From positions 124,001 to 188,000 of the forward strand of contig NZ_BSPC01000028.1 of assembly GCF_030160835.1 (NCBI RefSeq): a stretch of 64,000 bases of DNA, written 5' to 3'. A program made the position numbers and the translations under genes. This DNA comes from Labrys miyagiensis (GTDB taxonomy: Bacteria > Pseudomonadota > Alphaproteobacteria > Rhizobiales > Labraceae). The notes beneath the pieces were generated by a model. It was not told where the DNA came from, did no database searches, and saw only the letters and a program-made list of their open reading frames with translations. Positions within the stretch are counted from its first letter, which is position 1, and each line of letters begins with the position of its first letter. Positions 8,771 through 17,705 of the stretch are shown in pieces.

Positions 8771-9521
8771 GCGTCGGTGCCGTCCGGAAATAGCCGAGGA
8801 TGAGGAAATACAGACCGAGGATGCACAGGCCCCAGACCACCCAGGGCGCCGGGGACATATTCTCCCAGATCGCCTTGATCGCCAGGAGCGACCATACCAC
8901 GAGCAGACTGAGAGTTGGTACCCTCAGCTTGGACACACGTAGAGGATGCACGAAGACAAAGGAGGCGAAGGTCAACAGGCCGAGCAAGAGCGTGACCACG
9001 AAGATGACCGCCATGGATGTGGCGGTCGGCTGCGCCGGGCTCAGCAGGAAGTAATAGAAGATGATCAGGTTCCACACCGCCGGAAAGCCCTTGAACCAGG
9101 CATCCTCGGTCTTCATCTCGTTGTCGGCGAAATACATGGCGCTGCTGAGCAGGATCACCGCCATCGAGATGAGGTTCAGCGGGTTGTTGGCATCCCCCAA
9201 TATGCCAGAGGAGTAGAGCGCATAGGCCGGCACGATCACATAGGTCAGGTAGTCGATGATCAGGTCCAGCGCGGTGCCGGACCAGCGCGGGGCGGCTTCC
9301 ACCACATTGATCTTGCGGGCGATCGTGCCGTCGATGCCGTCGACGAAAAGCGCGAGCGCCAGCCATCCGAACATGGTGCGCCAATCCTGATGCGCCGCCG
9401 CGATCAACGCCAGGAAACCCCAGAACACGCCGCTTGCGGTGAAGACATGGACACCGAAGGCCAGCCATCTGCGTTCGGGGCTTATCGGTTCGCCGGATGG
9501 TTGGGGGGGAGAAGCAGGCAA
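8751..9521 (-). CDS. pcs: Phosphatidylcholine synthase
   Basis: Integral membrane CDP-alcohol phosphotransferase that makes phosphatidylcholine directly from CDP-diacylglycerol and choline. This pathway is typical of rhizobia, brucellae and other host-associated alphaproteobacteria. About 256 residues and roughly eight membrane helices. The variant CDP-alcohol phosphotransferase motif is DGIDGTIARK, followed by SGTALDLIIDY with the spaced aspartates. The only possible start in frame is the TTG at 9521, because an in-frame TGA lies three codons upstream; no strong ribosome binding site precedes it. It overlaps terC at its 3' end. Confidence 0.93.
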   Translation of the reverse strand: MPASPPQPSGEPISPERRWLAFGVHVFTASGVFWGFLALIAAAHQDWRTMFGWLALALFVDGIDGTIARKINVVEAAPRWSGTALDLIIDYLTYVIVPAYALYSSGILGDANNPLNLISMAVILLSSAMYFADNEMKTEDAWFKGFPAVWNLIIFYYFLLSPAQPTATSMAVIFVVTLLLGLLTFASFVFVHPLRVSKLRVPTLSLLVVWSLLAIKAIWENMSPAPWVVWGLCILGLYFLILGYFRTAPTHDRAPQ

Positions 9522-9867
9522 CGCGGGTCAGATTCTTTACTGCGGGGCCGTCATCATATCGCCACATACCGTCGGCGCTAGAACATTTTCGTCCGCTTCC
9601 GATTTACACCCATAAAAGGCGCGGCTTCGGTCTCGATGCAACGCGTCTGTCCGGGCAAGCCGGGGCGACCATACATTCAGTTCATCCGGAGATTGCGGCG
9701 TGAAGGCAGGCTCCCCTTTCTGGAGGATTATTTCGCGCAGGAAAGCGGCCATATTGCTGCATCTGTAAGACGCGGGCTCTGGTATCAGGCAGGTTGAGCG
9801 TCATTTTCGGCCTGTCGCATTCATGTGCCGGCGGCTTCAGCTTCATCCAACGGAGCGAGGTAGCTCG
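9522..9867. other. Intergenic region pcs / clan CD protein
   Basis: About 345 bases between divergent genes. No RNA gene or convincing ORF is seen. It must carry the promoters of pcs (minus strand) and of the clan CD-like gene (plus strand); I cannot assign boxes with confidence. Confidence 0.4.
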
Positions 9868-10425
9868 ATGATCATGATGCAGCAACCGGCCCTGGCAATA
9901 AACTCGGACGATGTTCCCGGGCCAAAATACATCATGTGGCGGACCCGGGATGCGCCGCGAGGCTCGACGGCAATCTGGACCGCAAACCAGATCGTCGTCG
10001 ACAACGAGGCGGCCTGGTCGTTCAAGAAGTCCCAGTTGCTGAACGTCGTCATCAATTGCCATGGTGAACCGGGCGCATTGTTGGTCGGCGGCGACGGCCG
10101 TGACGGCGGTCGTATCACCATGGACAATGTCGGCCATTTCTCGATACTGAAGGGCCTCAATATCGGCACAATCTGGCTTGTTGCCTGCAATGCCGCCAAG
10201 GGCACGGATGGAAGGCAACTCTGTCAGCAACTTGCGACAGTGTCCGGCTGCCAGGTTGTCGCGGCCGATGACTACCAGGACGTCGGCGTCTGGGGAACGA
10301 TCCGCCTCCTGACGAGCACACATGGGCAAATCGATGAATTCGAAGGCAATGTCTATTCCTTCACGCCGGTTGGCGGCGCCAGGGTCATCGACCCCCAAGA
10401 GGATATCTACACGATCAAAGTGTGA
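9868..10425 (+). CDS. Stand-alone clan CD (caspase-fold/DUF4347-like) protein
   Basis: About 185 residues, starting at the ATG at 9868 with GAGG upstream. I see no signal peptide or membrane segment. Two strand-end motifs recall clan CD cysteine peptidases and the DUF4347 domain. One is VVINCHGEPGALLVGG, with His65-Gly. The other is TIWLVACNAAKGTDGRQL, with Cys107, 42 residues later. The second is followed by LATVSGCQVVAADD, as in DUF4347, where the stretch after the Cys reads '...LA..tG..v.AS'. DUF4347 normally sits at the N-terminus of giant adhesins, so a short cytosolic version on its own is odd. A protease activity is inferred from the dyad only. No partner gene is evident on either side. 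Confidence 0.65.
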   Translation: MIMMQQPALAINSDDVPGPKYIMWRTRDAPRGSTAIWTANQIVVDNEAAWSFKKSQLLNVVINCHGEPGALLVGGDGRDGGRITMDNVGHFSILKGLNIGTIWLVACNAAKGTDGRQLCQQLATVSGCQVVAADDYQDVGVWGTIRLLTSTHGQIDEFEGNVYSFTPVGGARVIDPQEDIYTIKV

Positions 10426-10497
10426 TGCAGGGGCTGTCGGTCCGGTGTAGCAAGCCATGCGACGACAGCGCGATCGAGTTGGGAGGGGGAAGGCTTT

Positions 10498-10517
10498 GCG
10501 GCCCGGCGCCGGGCCGC
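10498..10517. other. Perfect 20-base GC palindrome upstream of alx-like gene
   Basis: GCGGCCCGGC followed by its exact reverse complement GCCGGGCCGC, with no loop bases. It is bracketed by GTTGG (about 10478) and CCAAC (about 10527), which could extend it into a longer structured leader. No T run follows, so it is not a classic terminator. It lies between the clan CD gene and the Alx-type TerC gene, and may be a leader structure of the latter. Confidence 0.5.
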
Positions 10518-10682
10518 TGGAGTTGCCAACCGAAGGTTCCGCGAAAGAACTACCCTATCACCGCACGTAATTTTTGTGTCTGACTCGGCCCGCAAGTACC
10601 CGGCGCTCAAACGTTGACACGGTGCCGCGACGGGAGCACCAGATTCCGCGGCCCCGCCTCCCGGTCAACGGAATAGTCGAGA

Positions 10683-11642
10683 ATGTTTCCTGTCGCCCGC
10701 GATGTTCTGGGTGCTCCCCTGTGGTTCTGGGCGATCTTCGCCACTGCCATCGCGGCGGTGCTGATCTTCGACCTCGGTTATCTAAATCGCCGCGTGCGCG
10801 TGCTCTCCCTCGGCCAGTCGCTCGCCCTCACGACCGGCTACACCCTGCTCGCGGCATTGTTCGGCCTCGGCGCATGGCTCTATTTCGGCGCAGAAAAGGG
10901 CTCCCTGTTCTTCACCGCCTATGTGCTCGAACAGTCGCTGTCGGTCGATAATGTCTTCGTGATGTCGGTGATCTTCGGCTTTTTCGCCGTGCCACGAGAA
11001 TATCAGCACCGCGTGTTGTTCTGGGGCATCGTCGCCGCCATCCTGCTGCGCGCCATCTTCGTCGGCCTTGGCGCGGCGATGATCGGAAAATTCACGTGGC
11101 TGCTCTATATCTTCGGCATCTTCCTGATCGTCACCGGCGTGCGCATGCTGTTCCACGGCGAGGAGCCCGTCGATATCGGTCACAACAGGGCGGTACGATG
11201 GCTGATGCACCATCTGCGCATGACGCGGGAGTTCGAAGGGGAGCGCTTCTTCATCCATCGCCCCGACCGCCGGACGGGCGCCCTCATCCGCTATGCCACA
11301 CCTTTGTTTGCCGCTTTCATGGTGATCAATGTCGCCGACATCGTCTTCGCCGTTGACAGCGTGCCGGCCGTGCTCTCGCAGACGCAGGACCCGTTCATCG
11401 TCTACACCTCCAACATCTTCGCCATTCTGGGCCTGCGCGCCCTCTATTTCGTCATCGACGCCCTCATCGCCAAGTTCCGTTATCTCAAGCCCGCCCTCGC
11501 TTGCCTGCTGATCTTCATCGGCTTCGTGATCTTCTATGAGCGCCTGATCGGCGAGTTCGACAACGTGCTCACCATGGTGATCACCTTCGCGGTGTTGATC
11601 GTCGCCATTCTCGCCTCAGCCATAGTGCCGAAGCGCGTCTAG
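10683..11642 (+). CDS. TerC/Alx family membrane protein
   Basis: A 319-residue Alx-type TerC protein with about nine membrane segments. The two family motifs are [19 protein letters not shown] and [17 protein letters not shown], each with conserved acidic residues within helices. Between them lies a cytoplasmic loop ([17 protein letters not shown]) characteristic of the Alx subgroup. E. coli Alx is linked to manganese homeostasis and alkaline response. In this window mntH/mntR sits about 28 kb away, so a link is only thematic. A 5' leader of about 257 bases, with a strong palindrome, precedes it; E. coli alx is preceded by a yybP-ykoY riboswitch, but I could not confirm one here. Confidence 0.92.
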   Translation: MFPVARDVLGAPLWFWAIFATAIAAVLIFDLGYLNRRVRVLSLGQSLALTTGYTLLAALFGLGAWLYFGAEKGSLFFTAYVLEQSLSVDNVFVMSVIFGFFAVPREYQHRVLFWGIVAAILLRAIFVGLGAAMIGKFTWLLYIFGIFLIVTGVRMLFHGEEPVDIGHNRAVRWLMHHLRMTREFEGERFFIHRPDRRTGALIRYATPLFAAFMVINVADIVFAVDSVPAVLSQTQDPFIVYTSNIFAILGLRALYFVIDALIAKFRYLKPALACLLIFIGFVIFYERLIGEFDNVLTMVITFAVLIVAILASAIVPKRV

Positions 11643-11937
11643 GCAGACTTGCGTTGGCAAACCAACGCTTCACCTGAGCGCCCTTGCGATTTCTGACGAT
11701 TCCCTCCCATCGCAAACGCCCTGGACAACTTATTCCTTGCGCCGGGACGGCATCCTGTGTATGCACCCGGCTTCGCTTTGGCCGGAGGCTGAACGGATGG
11801 CTGCGCTTGCGCAGTGGGAACTCGATTGGTTCCGTCATCCCGTGTCTTCGCCCTCTGGGACATTCCTCGACGGCCTGCAGGGTCACGAGGGGCTTCGCGC
11901 CGGGCGATATGTTGTAACCTCTAAGGACAGGCCGAAT
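11643..11937. other. Leader region upstream of rpsF
   Basis: About 295 bases. The rpsF frame stays open through part of it, but the residues do not look like S6, so it is probably the promoter and leader of the ribosomal operon. S6:S18 complexes bind their own leader in many bacteria; I could not identify that motif by eye. Confidence 0.4.
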
Positions 11938-12408
11938 ATGCCGAATTACGAGCATGTCTTCCTGACCCGCCAGGACGTCACCTCCCAGCAGGTCGACGCG
12001 CTGACCGCTCAGTTCAAGAGCGTCATCGAAGCCCATGGCGGCACCGTCAGCAAGACCGAATATTGGGGCGTCAAGTCGCTTCAGTACCGCATCAAGAAGA
12101 ACCGCAAGGCTCACTTCACGCTGCTCAACATCACCGCTCCCAGCGCTGCGCTGGCAGAGGTGGGGCGTCAGCAGTCGCTCTCCGAAGACGTGATCCGCTT
12201 CCTCACCCTCTCGGTCGACGAGCTCGAGGAAGGCCAGTCGGCCATGCTCCGCAAGTCTGATCGCGATGACCGGCGTGATGACGATCGTGGCTTCGGCTTC
12301 GGTGGTGGCGGTCGTGGCGGCCCGGGCCGCTTTGGCGGCGATCGTGATCGTCCGCCTCGCCGTGACCGTTTCGAAGGCGCCGCTCCTGAAGAGCAGGGAG
12401 AAGAATAA
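11938..12408 (+). CDS. rpsF: 30S ribosomal protein S6
   Basis: Component of the 30S platform that binds 16S rRNA together with S18. 156 residues: the S6 fold starts [20 protein letters not shown] and contains [20 protein letters not shown] basic/acidic, glycine-rich tail ([14 protein letters not shown] ... EEQGEE) is long, as often in alphaproteobacteria. The start at 11938 is set by homology and by AAGGA upstream. It is followed at once by rpsR (2-base gap), the usual S6-S18 pair. Confidence 0.97.
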   Translation: MPNYEHVFLTRQDVTSQQVDALTAQFKSVIEAHGGTVSKTEYWGVKSLQYRIKKNRKAHFTLLNITAPSAALAEVGRQQSLSEDVIRFLTLSVDELEEGQSAMLRKSDRDDRRDDDRGFGFGGGGRGGPGRFGGDRDRPPRRDRFEGAAPEEQGEE

Positions 12409-12410
12409 TC

Positions 12411-12650
12411 ATGGCTACCACACCTGGACGCCGTCCCTTTTTCCGCCGCCGCAAGACCTGCCCCTTCTCGGGCCCGAATGCGCCGAAGATCGACTACAAG
12501 GACGTCAAGCTCCTGCAGCGCTACATTTCCGAGCGCGGCAAGATCGTCCCCTCCCGCATCACGGCCGTCTCGGCCAAGAAGCAGCGCGAGCTGGCCCAGG
12601 CCATCAAGCGTTCGCGCTTCCTGGGCCTGCTGCCCTACGTGATCGGCTAA
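12411..12650 (+). CDS. rpsR: 30S ribosomal protein S18
   Basis: 79-residue small-subunit protein that pairs with S6 on the platform. It shows the conserved core [28 protein letters not shown] and [20 protein letters not shown]. The CPFSG motif keeps a single Cys. It starts two bases after the rpsF stop and is followed by a strong hairpin at 12665-12689 before the DUF2232 membrane gene. Confidence 0.98.
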   Translation: MATTPGRRPFFRRRKTCPFSGPNAPKIDYKDVKLLQRYISERGKIVPSRITAVSAKKQRELAQAIKRSRFLGLLPYVIG

Positions 12651-12664
12651 GACCAACGATCTGA

Positions 12665-12689
12665 GCGAGACGCTTTTTTGGCGTCTCGC
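12665..12689 (+). terminator. Hairpin after rpsR
   Basis: Nine-base perfect stem GCGAGACGC / GCGTCTCGC with a T-rich loop (TTTTTTG). The bases after it are CTTCC rather than a T run, so it may be an mRNA-stabilising or partial terminator that sets ribosomal protein output against downstream genes. Confidence 0.6.
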
Positions 12690-12786
12690 CTTCCCTGAAA
12701 CGACAGTCAGCCGGTAAGCCGGCCATGGCTGGGGCCCAAGCATAGAGACTTGAGGCCTCTAACCGCGATAGCGGGACAGCTCGACG

Positions 12787-13752
12787 ATGCAACGCGAAAT
12801 TCCCATAGGGCTTTGTGCCGGCCTGGCCGCCGCCCTCCTGATGGTGGTGCAAACAACGGATTCGTTGTTTGGCCTCCTGCTTGGCATTTTTGCGGCACTT
12901 CCGATTACTCTGGTATCGCTGGGTTGGAGCTATCGCGCAGGTCTCACCGCTGCGGCGAGCGCTGTCGCCGTCATCTGCGTCGTCGTCTCCCTTCGGCTGG
13001 GCCTGACCTTCGGTGTCGCCACCGCGCTTCCCGCCTGGGCGCTTGCCTATCTGGCGACTGAGAGAAATACGGGCGCGCCCGTCAAATGGCTGCCGCTCGG
13101 CGCCATTGTCCTGGTGGCCTGCGTGCTGGCCGCCTTCGGCTTCCTGTTCACGATGTATGCGACCTTGGGTTCCTATGAGGCGGCCTTGGATCAGTTCGTG
13201 AGCAGTCTGACCACGCTGCTTCATATCTATCTGAACCAGCCACAGGATCAGCCGCTCGCCCTGCCCGATGTCCCCGATACGGCCAGCTTTGTGCGCTCCG
13301 TCGCCAGGTTTGCCGTGCCCTTCCAGACCATGCTCTTCGCAATCTTCAGCCTCTGCGGGCTGTGGCTGTCGGCGCGGATCATGCGGGTCTCCGGCCGGCT
13401 GTCGCGCCCTTGGCCGGATATCGCAGCGTTGCGCTTGCCCGGCATGGGCCTGGCCATCGTGGCGATTGCCGGCCTGGCCCTGCTCTTCCTGCCCGACCTT
13501 GCCGGCGTCGTCGGCCAATTCCTGCTCGCGGCCCTGTTCACGGCCCTTTTCGTGCAAGGGCTCGCAGTGCTGCACTTCATGACTCGCGGGATGGCTGGGC
13601 GAACCTTCATTCTGAGCATGACCTACCCGCTCTGCATCATCCTCGGCTCGATCACCATGCCGCTGGTCGCCCTGCTGGGTCTTGCCGAACAGATTTTCGT
13701 CTTTCGCGATCGGTCGAAAAACACCGCTCGCCCCCTACCCCCTCATTCGTAA
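12787..13752 (+). CDS. DUF2232 polytopic membrane protein
   Basis: 321 residues with about eight hydrophobic segments and no enzymatic motif; it fits the DUF2232 (YybS-like) family. In Hyphomicrobiales a gene of this family commonly sits between rpsR and rplI, exactly as here, so synteny supports the call. Its function is unknown; a transporter-like or envelope role is possible. It ends about 23 bases before rplI, suggesting co-transcription with the ribosomal genes. Confidence 0.85.
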   Translation: MQREIPIGLCAGLAAALLMVVQTTDSLFGLLLGIFAALPITLVSLGWSYRAGLTAAASAVAVICVVVSLRLGLTFGVATALPAWALAYLATERNTGAPVKWLPLGAIVLVACVLAAFGFLFTMYATLGSYEAALDQFVSSLTTLLHIYLNQPQDQPLALPDVPDTASFVRSVARFAVPFQTMLFAIFSLCGLWLSARIMRVSGRLSRPWPDIAALRLPGMGLAIVAIAGLALLFLPDLAGVVGQFLLAALFTALFVQGLAVLHFMTRGMAGRTFILSMTYPLCIILGSITMPLVALLGLAEQIFVFRDRSKNTARPLPPHS

Positions 13753-13775
13753 ATAGCAAACAAAGGAGAACCACC

Positions 13776-14354
13776 ATGGAAGTGATTTTGCTGGAACGCG
13801 TTTCCAAGCTCGGCCAGATGGGCGAGACGGTGAAGGTCAAGGACGGCTATGCCCGTAACTTCCTTCTGCCCAACAACAAGGCCCTGCGCGCCACCAAGGC
13901 GAACAAGGAGCGCTTCGAGAAGGAGCGCGTGCAGCTCGAAGCCCGTAACCTCGAGCTGAAGAAGGAAGCCGAAGCAGTCTCCACCAAGCTCGACGGCCAG
14001 ACCTTCACCCTGATCCGCCAGGCTGGCGAGACCGGCCAGCTCTACGGTTCCGTCAGTGCCCGCGACCTCGCCGACGCTGCCACCGCCGGCGGCTTCACGG
14101 TTGCGCGCTCGCAGTTCGTGCTGAACACGCCGATCAAGACCATCGGCCTGCACAAAGTGCTCGTCCACCTTCATCCGGAAGTGGAAGTCACCGTCACCGC
14201 CAACATCGCCCGTTCGCCCGAAGAGGCCGAGCGCCAGGTCCGCGGCGAGAACGTGCTCGCCCACGTCGAGGACGACGAGGACGTTGCCTACGAGAACCCG
14301 GAAGAGGTCGAGATCCCCGGCGTTCCCGGCACCGGCGAACAGCCGGAAGTCTGA
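13776..14354 (+). CDS. rplI: 50S ribosomal protein L9
   Basis: 192-residue large-subunit protein. The N-terminal rRNA-binding domain [19 protein letters not shown] with [16 protein letters not shown] is followed by the connecting helix and a C-terminal domain ([19 protein letters not shown]). An acidic tail beyond the usual end ([19 protein letters not shown]) makes it longer than the ~150-residue E. coli protein, as in relatives. The start at 13776 has AAAGGAGAA upstream. A clear intrinsic terminator follows. Confidence 0.97.
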   Translation: MEVILLERVSKLGQMGETVKVKDGYARNFLLPNNKALRATKANKERFEKERVQLEARNLELKKEAEAVSTKLDGQTFTLIRQAGETGQLYGSVSARDLADAATAGGFTVARSQFVLNTPIKTIGLHKVLVHLHPEVEVTVTANIARSPEEAERQVRGENVLAHVEDDEDVAYENPEEVEIPGVPGTGEQPEV

Positions 14355-14378
14355 TCCCGTTCAGCTTTTCAAAAGTCA

Positions 14379-14410
14379 AAGCCGGGTGGTCCGCCACCCG
14401 GCTTTTATTT
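14379..14410 (+). terminator. Rho-independent terminator after rplI
   Basis: Stem AAGCCGGGTGG (14379-14389) pairs with CCACCCGGCTT (14394-14404) across a 4-base loop and is followed by TTATTTT. It closes the rpsF-rpsR-DUF2232-rplI unit before dnaB. Confidence 0.9.
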
Positions 14411-14527
14411 TGGGTGCTGTGGATGGCGGGGGAAAGCTTTCATCGGACAAGGCCTCGTCAAGAAGCCGGGCTTTCGCCGTGCCTTGCGTGATAGACTCGT
14501 TCCCCGATTCGAGGACCGAACCTGCCC

Positions 14528-16036
14528 ATGCCCGCACCCGTCGAAGCCACCGTCCACAAGCTCGAAACCGGCCAGGCGGCCGCCTACCGGCAGGCACCGC
14601 ACAATGTCGAGGCGGAGCAGGCATTGCTGGGAGCGATCCTCGTCAACAACGAGGCCTTCTACCGAGTCTCGGACTTCCTTTTGCAGGAACACTTCTTCGA
14701 CCCCTTCCATCGCAAGATCTTCGAGATCGCCGCCAGCCTGGTGCGGGCCGGCAAGATGGCGACGCCCGTCACGCTGAAGACCTTTGTCGGCTCAGACCAG
14801 GACATCGGGAGCGGCCTCACCGTCTCCCAATATCTCGTCCGCCTCGCGACGGAGGCCACCACCGTCATCAACGCAGCCGATTATGGCCAGATCATCTACG
14901 ATCTTGCGCTCCGGCGCTCGCTCATCCAGGTCGGCGAGGAGATGGTCAACCTCGCCTATGACGCGCCTGTCGACATGGCGCCGGGCGACCAGATCGAAGA
15001 GGCCGAGCGGCGGCTCTTTGCCCTCGCCGAGACGGGCCGTTCCGACGGCGGCTTCTCCAGCTTCGCCGATGCATTGCGGGACGCCATCGACATGGCCTCC
15101 GCCGCCTATCAGCGCGACGGACACCTGTCCGGTCTTGCCACCGGGCTCGATGATCTCGACCGGGTGATGGGCGGCCTGCAGCCGTCCGACCTGATCATCC
15201 TGGCAGGCCGCCCGGGCATGGGCAAGACGTCGCTCGCCACCAACATCGCCTACAACATCGCCAAGAACTACAAGGTCGAGGTCCAGCCCGACGGTACGCG
15301 CAAGACGCTCGACGGCGGTTCGGTCGGCTTCTTCTCGCTGGAAATGTCGTCCGAGCAGCTCGCTACCCGCGTGGTGGCCGAGCAGGCCAACGTGCCCTCC
15401 TACAAGATCCGCCGCGGTGATCTCTCGGAAGAGGAGTTCAGCCGCCTCGTCACCGCCAGCCAGGACATGCAGGCGACGCCCCTCTATATCGACGACACCG
15501 GCGGCATCTCCATCGCCCAGCTCGTGGCGCGCGCCCGCCGGCTGAAGCGCCAGCGCGGCCTCGACCTCCTGATCGTCGACTACATCCAACTCCTCACCGG
15601 CTCGGGCAAGAAGGGCAACGAGAACCGCGTGCAGGAAATCACCGAAATCACGACGGGCCTCAAGGCCTTGGCGAAGGAACTTAATGTTCCGATCATCGGT
15701 TTGTCCCAGCTTTCGCGCCAGGTCGAATCGCGCGACGACAAACGTCCGCAACTCTCGGACCTGCGTGAATCCGGCTCGATCGAGCAGGACGCCGACGTGG
15801 TGATGTTCGTTTTCCGCGAGGAATATTACGTGAAGAACAAGATGCCGAAGGAAGGCACGGAAGAGTTCTTCAAATGGCAGGCCGAGATGGAAAGCCTCGC
15901 CGGCGTCGCCGAGGTGATCATCGGCAAGCAGCGCCATGGCCCCACCGGCACCGTCAAGGTGCAATTCGACGCCGACGTGACCCGCTTCGGCAACCTGGCG
16001 CGAACGGATCACCTGCCGATCCAGACGGGGGAATGA
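14528..16036 (+). CDS. dnaB: Replicative DNA helicase
   Basis: Hexameric 5'-3' helicase that opens the replication fork. 502 residues. The N-terminal DnaG-interacting domain starts at APHNVEAEQALLGAILV. The RecA-like motor has Walker A GRPGMGKTSLA near residue 230, Walker B DLLIVDYIQLL and the DnaB signature RPQLSDLRESGSIEQDADVV. The C-terminal KQRHGPTGTVKVQFD is typical. No intein is present. It follows the rplI terminator and precedes a REP-type palindrome doublet and alr. Confidence 0.98.
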   Translation: MPAPVEATVHKLETGQAAAYRQAPHNVEAEQALLGAILVNNEAFYRVSDFLLQEHFFDPFHRKIFEIAASLVRAGKMATPVTLKTFVGSDQDIGSGLTVSQYLVRLATEATTVINAADYGQIIYDLALRRSLIQVGEEMVNLAYDAPVDMAPGDQIEEAERRLFALAETGRSDGGFSSFADALRDAIDMASAAYQRDGHLSGLATGLDDLDRVMGGLQPSDLIILAGRPGMGKTSLATNIAYNIAKNYKVEVQPDGTRKTLDGGSVGFFSLEMSSEQLATRVVAEQANVPSYKIRRGDLSEEEFSRLVTASQDMQATPLYIDDTGGISIAQLVARARRLKRQRGLDLLIVDYIQLLTGSGKKGNENRVQEITEITTGLKALAKELNVPIIGLSQLSRQVESRDDKRPQLSDLRESGSIEQDADVVMFVFREEYYVKNKMPKEGTEEFFKWQAEMESLAGVAEVIIGKQRHGPTGTVKVQFDADVTRFGNLARTDHLPIQTGE

Positions 16037-16055
16037 CCCGCGGCGAGACAATTTC

Positions 16056-16132
16056 GGTGTGCCGGTCTTCAGACCGGCATGCCCGAGGCCACCATCAAAG
16101 TCGAAAGATGCCGGTCTGAAGACCGGCACACC
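16056..16132. repeat. REP-type palindrome doublet 1
   Basis: Two 25-base arms, 16056-16080 (GGTGTGCCGGTCTTCAGACC...) and 16108-16132, are exact reverse complements separated by 27 bases. Each arm is itself a stem-loop (GCCGGTCT/AGACCGGC). It lies between dnaB and alr. It shares the arm type of doublet 2 at 36361-36436 but with the opposite polarity (GGTGTG ends outermost here). Confidence 0.9.
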
Positions 16133-16197
16133 ATTTGTGCCGAGCCTGCCACTTCCTGGGTCTTCCGCCTATCGTCGTACCGCCTTATGGTCCCGGC

Positions 16198-17316
16198 ATG
16201 ACCGATTCCACACCTCCCGCCTATGCCCGCCTGACCATCGACACCGACGCGCTCGTCGCCAATTGGCGCTTGTGCGGCCAGCGGCGCCCTGACGCCGAAT
16301 GCGCGGCAGTGGTGAAGGCCGACGGCTATGGGCTCGGCCTCGACAATGTGGTGCCCGCCCTCAGCCAGGCCGGTTGCCGTACCTTCTTCGTCGCCCATAT
16401 CGGCGAAGGCGAGTATGTCCGGCGCCTCGACCGAACGGCGACGATCTACGTACTCTGCGGCCTGGTGCCGGGCCGGGGCGACGACTACGCTCGACACGAC
16501 CTGCGTCCCGTCCTCGGCTCGCTCGAGGAGATACGGGAATGGTCGTCCTTCTGCGCCACCACGGGGTGGCAGGGCGGTGGGGCGCTGCATGTCGATACCG
16601 GCATGTCCCGCCTTGGCTTGCGGGTGGAGCAGGCGCAGGCGCTCGTGGCGGAGGGCGACCTCTTCAAGCCATCGCTGTTGATGAGCCATCTGGCCTGTGC
16701 CGACGTGCATCACCACCCGCTCAACGCCCGGCAATTCCAGGCCTTCGCGAGCGCGAACAAGCTCTATCCCGAGGTGCCTGCCTCGCTGTGCAACTCCTAT
16801 GGCGTCTTCCATCCGGCGGAGATCGGCTATGATCTGCTGCGCCCCGGTGTCGCCCTCTATGGCTCCAATCCCGTGCTCGACAAGCCCAACCCAATGAAGC
16901 CGGTCGTCACCCTGGAGGCGCAGGTGCTGCAGGTGCGCACCGTGATGCCCGGCGAGCATGTGGGTTATGGCGCGACCTGGACCACGCGTACGCCCGCCCG
17001 CATCGCCGTGGTCGGCATCGGCTATGCCGACGGCTATCTGCGCTCGGGTTCGTCTTCCGAGGATTTCGACAGCGCCATTGCCTATGTCGGTGGACACCAT
17101 TGCCTGATTGCCGGCCGTATCTCGATGGACATGACGGCAATCGATGTCACGGCCCTGCCTGAGGGCGGCGTGAAACGCGGCGACTGGGTGGAACTGATCG
17201 GCGCCCACCTGCCCGTTGACGAGGTGGCACGCAGAGCCGGTACGATCAGCTACGAGATTCTCACCAGCCTGGGTGCCCGCTATGAGCGCCGCATCGTCGG
17301 AGAAGGAATGTCCTGA
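16198..17316 (+). CDS. alr: Alanine racemase
   Basis: PLP enzyme that interconverts L- and D-alanine for peptidoglycan. 372 residues. The PLP lysine is Lys40 in AVVKADGYGLG, and the second catalytic base is Tyr257 in GEHVGYGATW. The middle motif HVDTGMSRLG and the late AGRISMDMTAIDVT match the family. The start at 16198 is chosen because the family fold begins there; the frame is open back into the repeat doublet. It overlaps the VOC gene by one base (TGATG), so the two are coupled. Confidence 0.97.
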   Translation: MTDSTPPAYARLTIDTDALVANWRLCGQRRPDAECAAVVKADGYGLGLDNVVPALSQAGCRTFFVAHIGEGEYVRRLDRTATIYVLCGLVPGRGDDYARHDLRPVLGSLEEIREWSSFCATTGWQGGGALHVDTGMSRLGLRVEQAQALVAEGDLFKPSLLMSHLACADVHHHPLNARQFQAFASANKLYPEVPASLCNSYGVFHPAEIGYDLLRPGVALYGSNPVLDKPNPMKPVVTLEAQVLQVRTVMPGEHVGYGATWTTRTPARIAVVGIGYADGYLRSGSSSEDFDSAIAYVGGHHCLIAGRISMDMTAIDVTALPEGGVKRGDWVELIGAHLPVDEVARRAGTISYEILTSLGARYERRIVGEGMS

Positions 17317-17702
17317 TGTTCGACCATATCGGTTTTCCCGTGCGCGATTTTGGCCGCTCGCGCGCCTTCTACGACCAGGCGCTCGCCCCGCTCGGCTATT
17401 CCGTGCAGATGGAAGTCACGGCCGAGCAGACGGGCGGTGATGCCCATGCGGGCTATGGCGCCGACGGCCGGCCTCAATTCTGGATCGGCGATGGCGAGGT
17501 CAAGGGTGACCGCGTACATGTCGCTTTCGTGGCCAAGGATCGTGCCACGGTCGATGCCTTCTACAAGGCTGCCATGGCGTCGGGCGGCACGGACAACGGC
17601 CCGCCCGGCATCCGCGAGCACTACCATCCGAACTACTACGGCGCCTATGTGCTCGATCCAGACGGCCACAATATCGAGGCCGTCTGCCACCTGCCGGAAT
17701 AG
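17316..17702 (+). CDS. VOC (glyoxalase/bleomycin-resistance) family protein
   Basis: 128-residue vicinal oxygen chelate fold protein: MFDHIGFPVRDFGRSRAFYD, then GRPQFWIGDGEV, HVAFVAKDRATVDAFY and YYGAYVLDPDGHNIEAVCH. Candidate metal ligands are the early His and late Glu/His. Members are dioxygenases, glyoxalases or binding proteins, so the substrate cannot be told. The start codon overlaps the alr stop, suggesting translational coupling. It ends 3 bases before the convergent ABC permease gene. Confidence 0.9.
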   Translation: MFDHIGFPVRDFGRSRAFYDQALAPLGYSVQMEVTAEQTGGDAHAGYGADGRPQFWIGDGEVKGDRVHVAFVAKDRATVDAFYKAAMASGGTDNGPPGIREHYHPNYYGAYVLDPDGHNIEAVCHLPE

Positions 17703-17705
17703 GCT

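Noticed and set aside
10426-10682. yybP-ykoY (Mn2+) riboswitch upstream of the alx-like gene
   Set aside because: The conserved GGGGAGUAG-type loop and its partner loop could not be found. Kept only as a generic structured-leader finding.
11737-11937. N-terminal extension of rpsF
   Set aside because: The frame is open for 67 codons upstream, but S6 homology starts at 11938, where an SD is present, and the upstream residues look random.
12665-12689. Classic rho-independent terminator after rpsR
   Set aside because: The stem is strong, but no T run follows; the T run is in the loop. Downgraded to a hairpin that may be a partial terminator.
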